From an uncultured bacterium (GTDB lineage Bacteria > Actinomycetota > Coriobacteriia > Coriobacteriales > Atopobiaceae): 54,814 bases of DNA. Positions 9,015 through 18,104 of the stretch are shown here, one piece after another. The stretch spans positions 1-54,814 of the forward strand of contig CAJMNO010000015.1 in NCBI GenBank assembly GCA_905214865.1. Reading direction: 5' to 3'. Under the pieces are notes generated by a model, which saw only the letters and a program-made list of their open reading frames with translations, ran no database searches and was not told where the DNA came from. How positions within the stretch are numbered: position 1 is the first letter of the stretch; each line of letters opens with the position of its first letter. The position numbers were made by a program, and so were the translations under genes.

Positions 9015-9125
9015 GTGACCGGGTGACATGGGCGAGGGGGACGCTGGCACCCGCTGCCAGCCCGTCTGGCTGGGGGCAGGGACGCGCGCTCCTCTCCCCT
9101 GGTGACGAGGAGGCTTGCCCAGGGC

Positions 9126-9836
9126 CTAGTGCCCGTGTGGGACGGCGGCGAGCTGGCCGCGCTCAGAGACCAGGTCGGCGTGAAGGAGCCCTGCCAGGAC
9201 CACGCCGAGGGGGACAAGCGCCCCCAGGAGCGAGGCGTACGAGAAGGCACCGCACATCACGGTCGAGACGATCGCCCCCACGACGAAGAAGCCCAGGAGC
9301 GAGGCGTGGGTCAGGACTCGGCTGCGCAGCGCCTGGCTCTGCGGGTGGCGCTCAAGCTTGGCGAGGTTGGAGCCGATCTGCCTGATATGGTTGGTCACGA
9401 AGGTGGTGGCGGCGGGGACGCCCTCGACCTGCCGGTAGGTGTTAAACTGCATGGCACAGGTGAAGTTGAGGGTGACCTGGCAGATCTGGTCGGGCCAGTC
9501 GGCGGGCATCAGGGCCAGGAACACGACCATCGCGACCTCAAGGGCAACCAGGAGCGTGTCCCATCGCATGAGGTTCAGGCGCTTGATGGACTTGCCCATC
9601 CACTCGGAGAGGAACGACCCAAACAGGTAGGCGCTGATGGGGAGCAGCAGATAGGCGGCATTGAGCCACTTGCCGTTGCCAACCGCCATCGCAAACAGGA
9701 CCACGTTTGCGGTCTGCGCGTTGCAGAACACGCCGCCCCGCAGCGAGAACGTGTACGCGCCGTACCACCCCGCAACCAGGATCAGAAGCCAGTACACCCA
9801 GCGCCTCTCGCACTCCAGATATCCCGCCTGCGTCAT
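9126..9836 (-). CDS. YoaK/DUF1275 family membrane protein
   Basis: A 236-residue protein with about six hydrophobic helices. It matches the YoaK family in outline: an early R.G.FCNAQTANVV motif near residues 33-46 (the family's usual G...QTGN segment), a central CAMQFNTYRQVEGVP segment and a THASLLGFFVVGAI helix. It acts in the cytoplasmic membrane; family function is unknown, although a transport role is often assumed. The length is normal. It is a single-gene unit converging on the terminator at about 8990. Confidence 0.85.
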   Translation of the reverse strand: MTQAGYLECERRWVYWLLILVAGWYGAYTFSLRGGVFCNAQTANVVLFAMAVGNGKWLNAAYLLLPISAYLFGSFLSEWMGKSIKRLNLMRWDTLLVALEVAMVVFLALMPADWPDQICQVTLNFTCAMQFNTYRQVEGVPAATTFVTNHIRQIGSNLAKLERHPQSQALRSRVLTHASLLGFFVVGAIVSTVMCGAFSYASLLGALVPLGVVLAGLLHADLVSERGQLAAVPHGH

Positions 9837-10147
9837 CTACCTCGGGCTCCCCTCTCGCCTTGGTGGCACACAAGCGGAGAAAGGTACTCTCCCGCGAGGC
9901 TGGCGGCAAAATCCGCAACCTGGTCGATTCGCCACCTCCACCGACCCGACAAATGCCGAAGGCACGGCAGGAGAGAGGGATTGCGAACGTCGCCGCAGGT
10001 CACCCCACCGGCAGTGGCGGGGGTCCGGGGCACTGTCCGCCGCCCCTCTCGACCGGTGGTCGTACTGTTGTGACGGCAACAGTCTTGTGCCGCGAATGCG
10101 TGTACCGTTGTGGCGACAACAGAGAACCCACCCCAAAGGAGCGACGA
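9837..10147. other. Upstream region of the 10148 gene
   Basis: No gene is seen between the divergently arranged DUF1275 gene and the 10148 gene. The right end holds a tandem operator-like pair (10062-10122). The rest is unremarkable GC-rich sequence. Confidence 0.4.
10062..10122. promoter_or_regulatory. Tandem operator-like repeats before the 10148 gene
   Basis: Two 21-bp copies, GTACYGTTGTGRCGRCAACAG-type, lie at 10062-10082 and 10102-10122, 40 bp apart. Each holds an inverted YGTTG...CAACAG dyad. The second ends 25 bp before the ATG, which fits a repressor binding as two dimers. Confidence 0.5.
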
Positions 10148-10576
10148 ATGACCTCCCTTCAGAACGAACTCGCCAACGCGACCATCGCGCTCGGCGCGAC
10201 CATCACCGCAGCCATGGACGACGTGCCCGGCTTCGTGCCCTGCGGCACCCCCGCGCAGGTCGTGACGGATGCCCTGCGCGCCGCCAGCGCCCCCGAGGAG
10301 CCTGCGGGCATCTCCGAGCAGGTCGCCCAGGTCCGCAGCTTCGTGGAGCACGTCGCCGGCCACCGCGCCGTCCCCGCCCACGAGGGCACCGACCCCGCCG
10401 AGCTCTCTGCCGACGGGTCCAAGCTCCTCGACGCCCTGTTCGGCTTTGCCTCGTCCCCGCTGGCGAGCGAGCCCTCCCCCCAGCAGACGGAGTGGCTGTA
10501 CCGCTCCCTCGGCGCGCTGGAGTCTGGCACCGACGACGCCATCCGCGCGATGCTCGGCGGCGAACCCAAGGCGTAG
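10148..10576 (+). CDS. Hypothetical protein, 142 residues
   Basis: The ATG is preceded by AAAGGAG at 5-6 bp. The protein is soluble, Ala-, Pro- and acid-rich and mostly helical in character (MTSLQNELANATIAL ... DDAIRAMLGGEPKA), with no signal peptide or membrane span. I recognise no family. It stands alone between a tandem operator and a strong terminator, so it is a monocistronic and probably regulated gene. Confidence 0.75.
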   Translation: MTSLQNELANATIALGATITAAMDDVPGFVPCGTPAQVVTDALRAASAPEEPAGISEQVAQVRSFVEHVAGHRAVPAHEGTDPAELSADGSKLLDALFGFASSPLASEPSPQQTEWLYRSLGALESGTDDAIRAMLGGEPKA

Positions 10577-10644
10577 GTTGGTTCTCGCCTTTCGCAGGTG
10601 AGAGAGGCCCGGGCATCCGACTCACGGCCCCAATCCGTCGGCTT

Positions 10645-10683
10645 CACGGCCCCTTCCGCGATCACTCGCGGGAGGGGCCGTTT
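10645..10683 (+). terminator. Rho-independent terminator of the 10148 gene
   Basis: A stem ACGGCCCCTTCCGCG / CGCGGGAGGGGCCGT with a 6-nt loop (one mismatch) is followed by TTTAGATTT. Confidence 0.75.
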
Positions 10684-10813
10684 AGATTTGTCGGAGGGTC
10701 ATCCTGTTTCCAACCTGGGGGAGAGCTTGAAATTCCAAGGGGCCACTAACCCCCAGCCCATCGAGTCTAAGAAGGGATGGGGCCGTTGCTCTCCCCTCCC
10801 CGCCGCACGGCTT

Positions 10814-11152
10814 TGGCAGAAAACTCCTGATGTGAGTACTCACATCAGGCTCCCGCTGCCACCGGAATGGGAGAGCGAGGCGTTTTCCCTAGTGACAGGA
10901 TATCAATATTCTAACCTTGGCAGGAAGCTCCCGATGTGAGTGCTCATATCCGGAATCGGCTGCCCAACTGGGAATGGACAGGGACAGATTGGCAGCGAAC
11001 TCCCGATGTGAGCACTCATTTCAGAAGTTCCCTGCCAACCCATCGGTCGCGGATCCATATCCATCCTCTCTACCTGCCCAAATGCAAAGGCATTGTTGGC
11101 TCCCCGCCAAGGGTACGGTCGCGAAACCACTCATATCGGGCGGCCGTTGCCA
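10814..11152. repeat. Family A 48-bp quasi-palindrome array
   Basis: Three well-preserved copies (10814-10861, 10918-10965, 10990-11037) and one degenerate reverse copy (11105-11152). They share TGGCAGNNAA.CTCC.GATGTGAGY.CTCA and end in TGCC. Centres are 104, 72 and 115 bp apart. The first has a perfect core arm CCTGATGTGAGT / ACTCACATCAGG. A fifth, decayed copy lies at 11363-11410. Confidence 0.75.
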
Positions 11153-11454
11153 TGGCACCCAGACCGGAGCCGGAGTCCCCGCGTAGCCGACAGATGAAAG
11201 AAGAAGAACTCATAGAAGGAGAGGCTCGTGCTGCAACAGCAACACGCCAGCACTTCCATTCTCGTTGTGCATGATGACGGGTATCCTCCGACTGCGGGCA
11301 GTGGGCTTCCTGGGACGGCATTCGGTGGTGCTGCCAGGGATTTGGCATCAATTCTCAAACCTTGGCAGCAAACTCCCCGCGTGAGTACCCTCAGGGGTTG
11401 TCGACGAACACTAGAGCCGTATTCCCGCAGTTGGCGGCACATCACGAATCTAAC

Positions 11455-11679
11455 TGTGGAAGCAAACGCCCCGTGTGTACACGCGGGGCGTGACTTTAGG
11501 CAGGACCACCCCTCGCGGGCGGGCGGACGCCAGAAAGCCCATCCCATGTGTACACACGGTACGCGATTTCTGACAAAGGCCTGTCGTAACGCAGCGTTTT
11601 CCCAGTTGGTGGGGCATTCAGACCTCAGTGCTGCCAGAAAGTGCGTCCCGTGTGTACACGCGGGGCGTGCTCTCTGACA
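11455..11679. repeat. Family A' array with GTGTACAC core, three copies
   Basis: 48-bp units at 11455-11502, 11528-11575 and 11632-11679 are each centred exactly on GTGTACAC. Their outer ends are TGCCAGAAAG-like and CTGACA/AGGCA-like. Centre spacing is 73 then 104 bp, as in the arrays at 21.4 and 23.7 kb. Confidence 0.8.
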
Positions 11680-12029
11680 TAGACCCAGCCATTGCGGTAC
11701 GCGAGCAGATGGAACGCGGAGCCGCAGACCTGGAAGCCGGGCGGAGACGCGCGCACTTCCCGCCCCGCTGCGTTCCCTCTTCTCTAAGTCCCTCGTAGGT
11801 GGAACGTAGTTCTCGGGTTCCGAGGCCCCTTGCGTGACCATAGCCCTCCACCCCGCACGCGCGGACGGCCGTGGGGATGGGTCGCGAGCACGGACGTGGC
11901 CCTTCTCCCCTTCCGTGGCTTCGAGAGCCGCCGCTCCTGCGACACGTGCGGTCACCCAGCGGAGTTCGGCCGCAACCCACCGCGACAGCGCCGTGACGGG
12001 TGGCAGCCCGGGACGGACGGTCCCCTCCC

Positions 12030-13445
12030 CTAGCCCTCGCGCGGGGACGAGAGCGCGCCCAGCTGCGAGGCCAGCACCCCGGTGGCAACGACCACGAGCA
12101 CGAGGTACGCGTTGCCCGTCCCCGCCATGGTCGAGGCGGCGAGCTGGAACCCACCGGCGGCGGACTGGAACGCCTGCACGATGGTGGTCACCACGCTGGT
12201 TCCCACGGCCCCGGAGAGCTGCTGCAGCGTGTTGATGACGGCGTTGCCGTCGGGGCGCTCGGAGCCGGGCAGGAACGACAGACCGTTGGTCATGGTGTTG
12301 CCGATGGAGAGGCCCTGGCCAAACGCAAACAGCACGTAGATTCCCATGGCCCCCGCGGTCTGGAGCCCTGAGCCGCCGGCGGTGACCAGGAACAGCACGT
12401 TGGCGGCGAGCATGCACAGGCTCCCCACGACGATGGGAGGACGCGCCCCCAGCGTGTCCAGCATCTTGCCGGAGAGCGGGGCGAGAAGCGCGCCCACCAC
12501 GCAGCCGGGGAGGAGGATCGAGCCGGCCTCGGTTGCCCCGTGGCCCATGACCAGCTGCGAGTAGTTGGGCAGCAGGAAGCTCAGGCCCAGCACGCAGAAC
12601 TGGACCAGAACCAAGGCGAGGACGGAGAGCGAGAAGCCGCGGTGCGAGAACACGTCGGGCGAGACGAGCACGGCCCTCCCGTCGCGGGCGCGCGCCCTGG
12701 TCCTGCGCAGGAACAGGGCGAGAAGCGCCACGAACGCCACGAGGAGGGCTATCACGTCTGGGCTGCCCCAGCCCCTCTCGCCCGCGCCGCTGGTCGCGAA
12801 CACGAGGGAGGCGAACGACGCCACGAGCGTGACCCAGCCGGCAACGTCGAACGGGGAGGGACCGGTCTGGTGGCTCTGGCGGATGGTCGTTGCCCCCATC
12901 ACGAGCGCGACGGCGAGGATGGGCAGCAGCCCGATGAAGATCCAGCGCCAGCCCAGGTTCTCGGCGACCCACCCGCCAAGCGACGGCCCGATGGCGGGCG
13001 CCATGGCGGTGACGAAGCTGCCGACGCCCATCATGGTGCCCATGTTCTGGAGCGGGGCTTGCTCCTGGATGATGTTGAACATGAGCGGCAGCGCGATGCC
13101 GGTGCCGCAGCCCTCGAGGATGCGGCCGCACAGCAGCATGGGGAAGCTCTGCGCGCACGCCCCGCACGTGATGCCCGAGATGTAGAACGCCATGGCGACC
13201 AGGAACACGCGCCTGGTGGGAAAGCGGCGCGACATCCAGGCGGAGGTGGGCACGATCGTTGCGAGCACGAGCAGGTAGGACGTGGTCATCCACTGCACGG
13301 TCGAGGTGCCCACGTGGAACTCTGCCATGAGGGTGGGAAACGTCACGTTCATGGCGGTCTCGACCACGACCCCCGAGAACGACATGATGCCCGCTGCCAC
13401 CACCGACAGCACCAGCCTGGCGTCCAGCCTTCGCTCGTATTCCAT
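12030..13445 (-). CDS. MFS transporter, DHA2 (EmrB/QacA) drug-exporter type
   Basis: A 471-residue protein with about 14 hydrophobic helices. DHA2 signatures include a short cytoplasmic N-terminus, WMTTSYLLVLATIVPTSAWM (motif near helix 2), GRILEGCGTGIALPL (motif C-like) and WRWIFIGLLPILAV. It is probably a proton-driven exporter in the cytoplasmic membrane; the substrate cannot be told. The start MEYERR has AAGGGG upstream; an in-frame start 11 codons earlier is less likely. It is a single gene flanked by repeats on its 3' side. Confidence 0.9.
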   Translation of the reverse strand: MEYERRLDARLVLSVVAAGIMSFSGVVVETAMNVTFPTLMAEFHVGTSTVQWMTTSYLLVLATIVPTSAWMSRRFPTRRVFLVAMAFYISGITCGACAQSFPMLLCGRILEGCGTGIALPLMFNIIQEQAPLQNMGTMMGVGSFVTAMAPAIGPSLGGWVAENLGWRWIFIGLLPILAVALVMGATTIRQSHQTGPSPFDVAGWVTLVASFASLVFATSGAGERGWGSPDVIALLVAFVALLALFLRRTRARARDGRAVLVSPDVFSHRGFSLSVLALVLVQFCVLGLSFLLPNYSQLVMGHGATEAGSILLPGCVVGALLAPLSGKMLDTLGARPPIVVGSLCMLAANVLFLVTAGGSGLQTAGAMGIYVLFAFGQGLSIGNTMTNGLSFLPGSERPDGNAVINTLQQLSGAVGTSVVTTIVQAFQSAAGGFQLAASTMAGTGNAYLVLVVVATGVLASQLGALSSPREG

Positions 13446-13545
13446 TGTCCAGCCCCTTCGAACCTTCCGTGTACGCAATGGGAGACTCTAGGGCATGTTC
13501 GTCCGCGCGAAGGCCTTGGGGCCCAACCTGAACGAAGGCTGACGG

Positions 13546-13905
13546 TCAGCCACGGAGCCCGCGACCGAGCGAGGCGAGAAACGCCACCCCCGGGAGCAGG
13601 GCCAGCACGGCCGCCGTGCCGCCGTCGAGCTGGCCCTGCATCCCGAGCACGACCATGGGGATGCCCAGCGTGACGAGCAGCGCGGCCATGGTCCCCCACG
13701 AGCCGCGCCCCGGCCGCGCGGTGGGCCCGAGGATGGCGCGCATCTCCCCCAGCGGGAAGGCGACCATCGCGACGAGGCCAATGGCGCAGGCGACCGCCCT
13801 GGCCACGGGCCCCAGAAGCTCGCACACCTGGAACGCGACGCCCAGCACGATGGCCGTGGCCAGCGCTCCACCCGCAAGCCTGAGGATGAGGTCCCTCTCG
13901 TCCAT
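13546..13905 (-). CDS. Small membrane protein, unknown function
   Basis: A 119-residue protein beginning MDERDLILRLAGG, with three to four hydrophobic helices separated by short basic loops. GGGGGAGG lies 7-9 bp before the ATG. No family is recognised. It lies 100 bp downstream of the MFS promoter region on the same strand and diverges from uraA. Its frame extends through the opposite strand of uraA, but that extension has no coding character. Confidence 0.65.
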   Translation of the reverse strand: MDERDLILRLAGGALATAIVLGVAFQVCELLGPVARAVACAIGLVAMVAFPLGEMRAILGPTARPGRGSWGTMAALLVTLGIPMVVLGMQGQLDGGTAAVLALLPGVAFLASLGRGLRG

Positions 13906-14115
13906 GTAGCCCGCCTCCCCCGCCGGAGCCCGGACGTCTCGCCCGGCCGTTCTCGCACACTGCATATGTTCCCGCTGGGTCACGCAGGTTGCGGCTGGCA
14001 AACGAAAGACCCGCCAACGACGTTCCCCGCCAACGCCTTCACCTATATTTGTGCAGGCGCTTGCGTACGACCGTCCCACGCGCGACGACGGGGCGGCAAC
14101 GAGGAAAGGAGACAC

Positions 14116-15462
14116 ATGGCGAGAGAGACGCGAGAGATCATTGGGGTGGACGACCGCGTGTCGGTCGGTCGCGCCATCCCGCTGGGCATCCAGCACATGA
14201 TGAGCATGTTCGGCTCCACGGTGCTGGTTCCCGTGCTCACCGGGCTGGACCCCAACCTGGCGATCATGTGCTCGGGCATCGGCACCATCTGCTACCTGCT
14301 GGTCACGCGCAACAAGATTCCCAGCTACCTGGGCAGCTCGTTCGCGTTCATCAGCCCCATCGTGATCATCGGGGCGAGCAAGGGCCTCGACGCGGCGCTC
14401 TCGGGCGTCGTGGTGGCGGGCCTGGTGTTCCTGGCCGTTGCGGGCATCATCCGCCTGGTGGGGACCGGCTGGCTCGACCGGCTGCTCCCACCCGTGCTGG
14501 TCGCCTCGGTCATGGTCGTGATCGGCGTGGGCCTCTCCGCCACCGCGGCGAAGATGGCGTTCCAGACCACGGCCGCCGACGGCACCGTCAGCTTCTACGC
14601 GGCGGGCGCCATCGTCGCGGCGATCACGCTGCTCGCGGCCGTGGTCTTCTCCAGCATGGGCGGCCTCATCGGCACCGTGCCCGTCCTTCTCGCCATCATC
14701 GTGGGCTACCTGGTGGCCCTGGCCATGGGCATGGTCGACTTCTCCCCCGTTGTCCAGGCCGCCTGGATCGGCCTGCCCACCCTGCACCACCCGCAGTGGG
14801 ACTGGGGCGCCGTCGCGCTCATCGGGCCGGTCGCCCTGGTCGTGGTGATCGAGCACATCGGCCACCTGCTTGCCGTGGGCGAGATCGTGGGCAAGGACTA
14901 CCGCCCCATGCTGCCGCGCTCCCTTGCCGGCGACGGCATCTCCACGGTCATCTCGGGCCTCATCGGCGGACCCCCGACCACGACCTACGCCGAGAACATC
15001 GGCGTCATGAGCGTGACCCGCGTGTACTCCACCCAGGTCTTTTGGTACGCCGCCGGCTTCGCGCTGGTGGTGGGAGGCCTGTGTCCCAAGCTGGCGGCGC
15101 TCATCCGCTCCATCCCCTCCCCGGTCATGGGCGGCGTGAGCCTGCTGCTGTTTGGCCTCATCGCATCCAACGGCCTGCGCATGTACGTGACCAACAAGGT
15201 CGACTTTGGCATCAACCGCAACCTCATGATCGCCTCGGTGGTCGTGATCCTGGGCGTGGGCATGGAGACCTCAGGGATCTCCATCCCCATCGGCGACTAC
15301 GCGCTGCCCGGCATGGCGACCTCCACGCTGGTGGGCATACTCATGAACCTGATCCTGCCCATGCCGGCGGACCCTGGCGAGGGCAAGGGCGTCGCCGCAG
15401 ACTCCGCTGACGCTGAGGTCGAGGCCAAGGCGGACGGCAAGGGGGCGTCGCAGGCGAGATAG
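14116..15462 (+). CDS. uraA: Uracil permease (NCS2 family)
   Basis: A 448-residue transporter with about 14 helices. UraA-type signatures include GIQHMMSMFGSTVLVP at residues about 24-39, the substrate-binding IEHIGHL segment and GGPPTTTYAENIGVMSVTRVYS. It catalyses proton-linked uracil uptake across the cytoplasmic membrane. The ATG has AGGAAAGGAG upstream. The C-terminal 25 residues are a charged extension. It is monocistronic, and no pyrimidine attenuator was recognised upstream. The NCS2 assignment is firm; uracil rather than xanthine follows from the PTTTYAENIG signature. Confidence 0.9.
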   Translation: MARETREIIGVDDRVSVGRAIPLGIQHMMSMFGSTVLVPVLTGLDPNLAIMCSGIGTICYLLVTRNKIPSYLGSSFAFISPIVIIGASKGLDAALSGVVVAGLVFLAVAGIIRLVGTGWLDRLLPPVLVASVMVVIGVGLSATAAKMAFQTTAADGTVSFYAAGAIVAAITLLAAVVFSSMGGLIGTVPVLLAIIVGYLVALAMGMVDFSPVVQAAWIGLPTLHHPQWDWGAVALIGPVALVVVIEHIGHLLAVGEIVGKDYRPMLPRSLAGDGISTVISGLIGGPPTTTYAENIGVMSVTRVYSTQVFWYAAGFALVVGGLCPKLAALIRSIPSPVMGGVSLLLFGLIASNGLRMYVTNKVDFGINRNLMIASVVVILGVGMETSGISIPIGDYALPGMATSTLVGILMNLILPMPADPGEGKGVAADSADAEVEAKADGKGASQAR

Positions 15463-15509
15463 GCGCGGCGTCGCGGGCACACGTCCGCACACATGCTGGT
15501 CCGGCCCAG

Positions 15510-15550
15510 GCGGGGCCGTCGCAACCCAGGGTGGGGAGCGGCGGCCCCGC
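15510..15550 (+). terminator. Possible terminator after uraA
   Basis: Perfect 9-bp arms (GCGGGGCCG / CGGCCCCGC) are separated by a long loop of about 23 nt. There is no U-tract. Confidence 0.3.
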
Positions 15551-15811
15551 TGCTGTAGGCGGGTGGGTGGGAGCTGGCTTCGCGACGGGGTGGCAGCGGA
15601 AACGGAGACGGGCACAGAATCGGGAGTAGCCAGGAGAAGGAAACGAGCTCAAAGAAGGGCGGGGATCCAGGAGGGCGGTCGGGGGCGACGGTCACAGCGA
15701 GCCCAGCCGCACGCGGTCACGACCAAGATGCCCCGGGGTTCTCTCCCCGCCGCATGGGTTGAGCCTCGCCATGCTTCACCTGCCCCGGGCTCGTGTGATC
15801 TGGGGACCCGC

Positions 15812-16046
15812 ATGCTTAATGTCCTTAGCCCTCGTCCGGATTCCACGCTGAAATGCTTGGACTTCCTAGACCTCTTGCGGTTTCTGCAACCGCATACTTA
15901 ACGTTGTTAGGCCTCGTGGGGATTTCGCCGGCACAGCTCACTTTGAGTGCCAGATGCTAGGCACCGGGCACCAAAATCCCCATGAGGCCTAGTACGGCTA
16001 AGCACCTGGCATCCAAATCCACACGAGGGCTAGCATCGCCAAGCAT
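15812..16046. repeat. Family C repeat array, 41-bp steps
   Basis: The unit is ATGCTTARYGTYNTTAG followed by GCCTCGTGNGGATTT. Three forward copies start at 15812, 15853 and 15894 (exactly 41 bp apart). Two reverse copies end at 16005 and 16046 (41 bp apart). Confidence 0.75.
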
Positions 16047-16109
16047 CGCGCGCCGGCATCCTCGTAGGATGGGTGGCTCGCCCGGATCCACGCGGCCCCC
16101 CAACGGTGA

Positions 16110-16347
16110 ATGCTTAGAAAAATCGGTGCCCGCACGAGTTGTGGGGTGCGATCGCTTAGGAATGCCGGTGCCCGAACGGATTTCAGCGTGCCTGACCCGT
16201 ACGAGCACCGACGGGATTAAGCATTTGTCCTCCAAATCAATGCACGCACCGAACTTTCTAAGCAGCGGACTCTCACCACCCGAGCACGCACCGAACTTTC
16301 TAAGCAGCGGCCCCTCACCACCCGAACGCGCACCGCTTACACAAAGC
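16110..16347. repeat. Family D repeat array, 41/42-bp steps
   Basis: The unit is TGCTTAGAAANNTCGGTGC. GCTTAG starts forward at 16112 and 16154. Reverse copies end at 16222, 16263, 16305 and 16347. Steps are 41-42 bp. It shares GCTTAG with family C but differs beyond it. Two neighbouring reverse units around 16244-16310 are nearly identical over about 40 bp. Confidence 0.75.
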
Positions 16348-16724
16348 AGTCGGCTTCTTCCCGCCAGGGGTAGCGCCAGGGCGAGCGCCGAAATGGCAAG
16401 ACACCCGGGCGGCACCTACTGCCCGTGCACGCCCCCGGCAGCACCAATTGGTCGAGACCGAGACCAAGGCGCCTCTCATGCGGGCACGACCACTATTCCC
16501 AAGGAACCATCCGGCCGCCGCGATCGACCCCCACGCCCTAAAGCCCATGGGGAGAATCCTTGGGCCAGGATGTCTACGCGTTTGTCCCCCTCTTGGACAA
16601 TCGCCAGGCAAGCAGGTAAGAGCCTCGACCTCCTTGCACCATCCCGCTCCCATCCCCAGACGCCACCCCTCTCGCCGGCGAAGGGATTTGGGGGAGAGAC
16701 GCGCCGTACCTCTCCCCTGCGGCC

Positions 16725-17852
16725 TCACCCGCTGGTCGCGTACTCCACGTGGTCCAGGTCGGGGACGTGGACGCGAATCAACCGCTCCACGCGCGTGCGG
16801 TCCTCCGCCGAGAGCGCCTCGGACGTCCTCACGTGCGCCACCACCCGTGCGTCGCGGCCCGAATGCCCCGCGTACTCCTCCCCCACGCTGTAGCCCTGCA
16901 GGCTGGGGCAGATGGCCTTGATCTCGTCTGCCGTGAGGGACGCCTCGTAGCGCTCCTCGGTGGGCGAGGCGGACCTGCCCTGTGTTGCCTGGGCGCTCAC
17001 CACGTTGCGCGTGAGCAGCACGCAGGGGATGGCAAACACCACGGTCGCCGCCACGACCCTCCAGCGGACCCGACGCGCGCGCTCGCGGGCTACCGTGGTC
17101 GCCGCCTGCACCGGCTCGCCGTCCTCGCCCAGGTCGCGGGCGAGCGGCACGCGCAGGAGGAGCAGCACGAGCTCGCAGGCGAGCGCGATGAACACCACGT
17201 TGATGGCGAACTCGTAGGTGGCGCCCAGGAAGCGCGCCAGGCTGCCCACCGCGATTCCGTAGCCCGCGGCGCAGAGCGGCGGCATCAGCGCGGTCGCCAC
17301 CGCCACGCCGGAGATGATGGTCGCCGGCTCCTGGCGGCGGGAGTTGCCGAGCCCGCCCGCAAAGCCGCCGGCGAGGGCGATCATGAGGTCCCACACCGTG
17401 GGCGTGGACTTGTCCAGGATCTGGCTCGTCTCGACCACCAGCGGCGTGAGCCTGAAGTAGATGGTGGACGTGAGCAGGCAGAACGCCATCTGCACCAGCA
17501 GGCCCTCGAGCGCGGTGCGAAAGACCTTGCGGTCCGCGGTCGCCACCCCGTACGAGATGGCCAGGACCGAGTTCATGAGCGGGCAGATGAGCATGGCGCC
17601 CACGATCGCCTCGGTCGAGTTGGTGTTGAGTCCGATGCAGGCGATGAGCATGGCCACCACCAAGATGCACAGGTGGGTGCCGTCCAGTCGGGCGCCGTTC
17701 ACAAAGCGACGGCGTATGACCAGGTACGAGGCACGTCCCTCACGGATGTTGAGGAGGTTCCTCAGGCGGCGCCTCAGCGTCGCGAGCGCATGGGCGACGG
17801 GGCGCACCCGCCGTCCCGCGCTGCCGTCTGCCTTGCCCGAACCTTGCGCCAT
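16725..17852 (-). CDS. DUF389 family membrane protein
   Basis: A 375-residue protein. A basic N-terminus is followed by a DUF389 core of about six helices, with the motif AMLIACIGLNTNSTEAIVGAM-LICPLMNS near residues 68-97 and ATALMPPLCAAGYG near 190. The C-terminal 90 residues after the last helix (about 275 onward) are soluble and extracytoplasmic or periplasmic in character. Family function is unknown. The start MAQGSGK is chosen for composition; only a weak GAGGGGG lies upstream and the frame is open further, so the start could be earlier. Confidence 0.82.
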   Translation of the reverse strand: MAQGSGKADGSAGRRVRPVAHALATLRRRLRNLLNIREGRASYLVIRRRFVNGARLDGTHLCILVVAMLIACIGLNTNSTEAIVGAMLICPLMNSVLAISYGVATADRKVFRTALEGLLVQMAFCLLTSTIYFRLTPLVVETSQILDKSTPTVWDLMIALAGGFAGGLGNSRRQEPATIISGVAVATALMPPLCAAGYGIAVGSLARFLGATYEFAINVVFIALACELVLLLLRVPLARDLGEDGEPVQAATTVARERARRVRWRVVAATVVFAIPCVLLTRNVVSAQATQGRSASPTEERYEASLTADEIKAICPSLQGYSVGEEYAGHSGRDARVVAHVRTSEALSAEDRTRVERLIRVHVPDLDHVEYATSG

Positions 17853-18104
17853 GCCGTCCCCCCTCAAGCCGGGAGAGGGACCCTCTCGCCTGGCTTGCGA
17901 TGCGACGCGCTGGGGAGAGACCCTCTCACCCGTCCTTGTTCCCCAACGCGCGGGGAGGAGACGGACCCCGCAGCGTCGGCGGCAGGGATCGTGGTTGGAA
18001 CCGGCAGGAGTCACGACCGTGCGCGCACCCACGTGGCCGACACGCCCGCCCACACGCCGGGGGACGGGCGTTGGCGCTCCCGCAAATCGACTGCCAGCGC
18101 CCCG

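Larger units (their letters stand above)
10684..12029. other. 1.35-kb gene-free stretch with family A and A' arrays
   Basis: Apart from the repeat arrays (10814-11152, 11363-11410, 11455-11679), no credible gene is seen. Frames crossing the arrays only translate palindromes. The part from 11690 to 12029 is GC-rich and shows no structure I can name. Confidence 0.5.
15551..16724. other. 1.17-kb gene-free stretch with family C and D arrays
   Basis: Contains the two repeat arrays at 15812-16347. The flanks (15551-15800 and 16360-16724) show no gene or recognisable structure. Confidence 0.5.
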
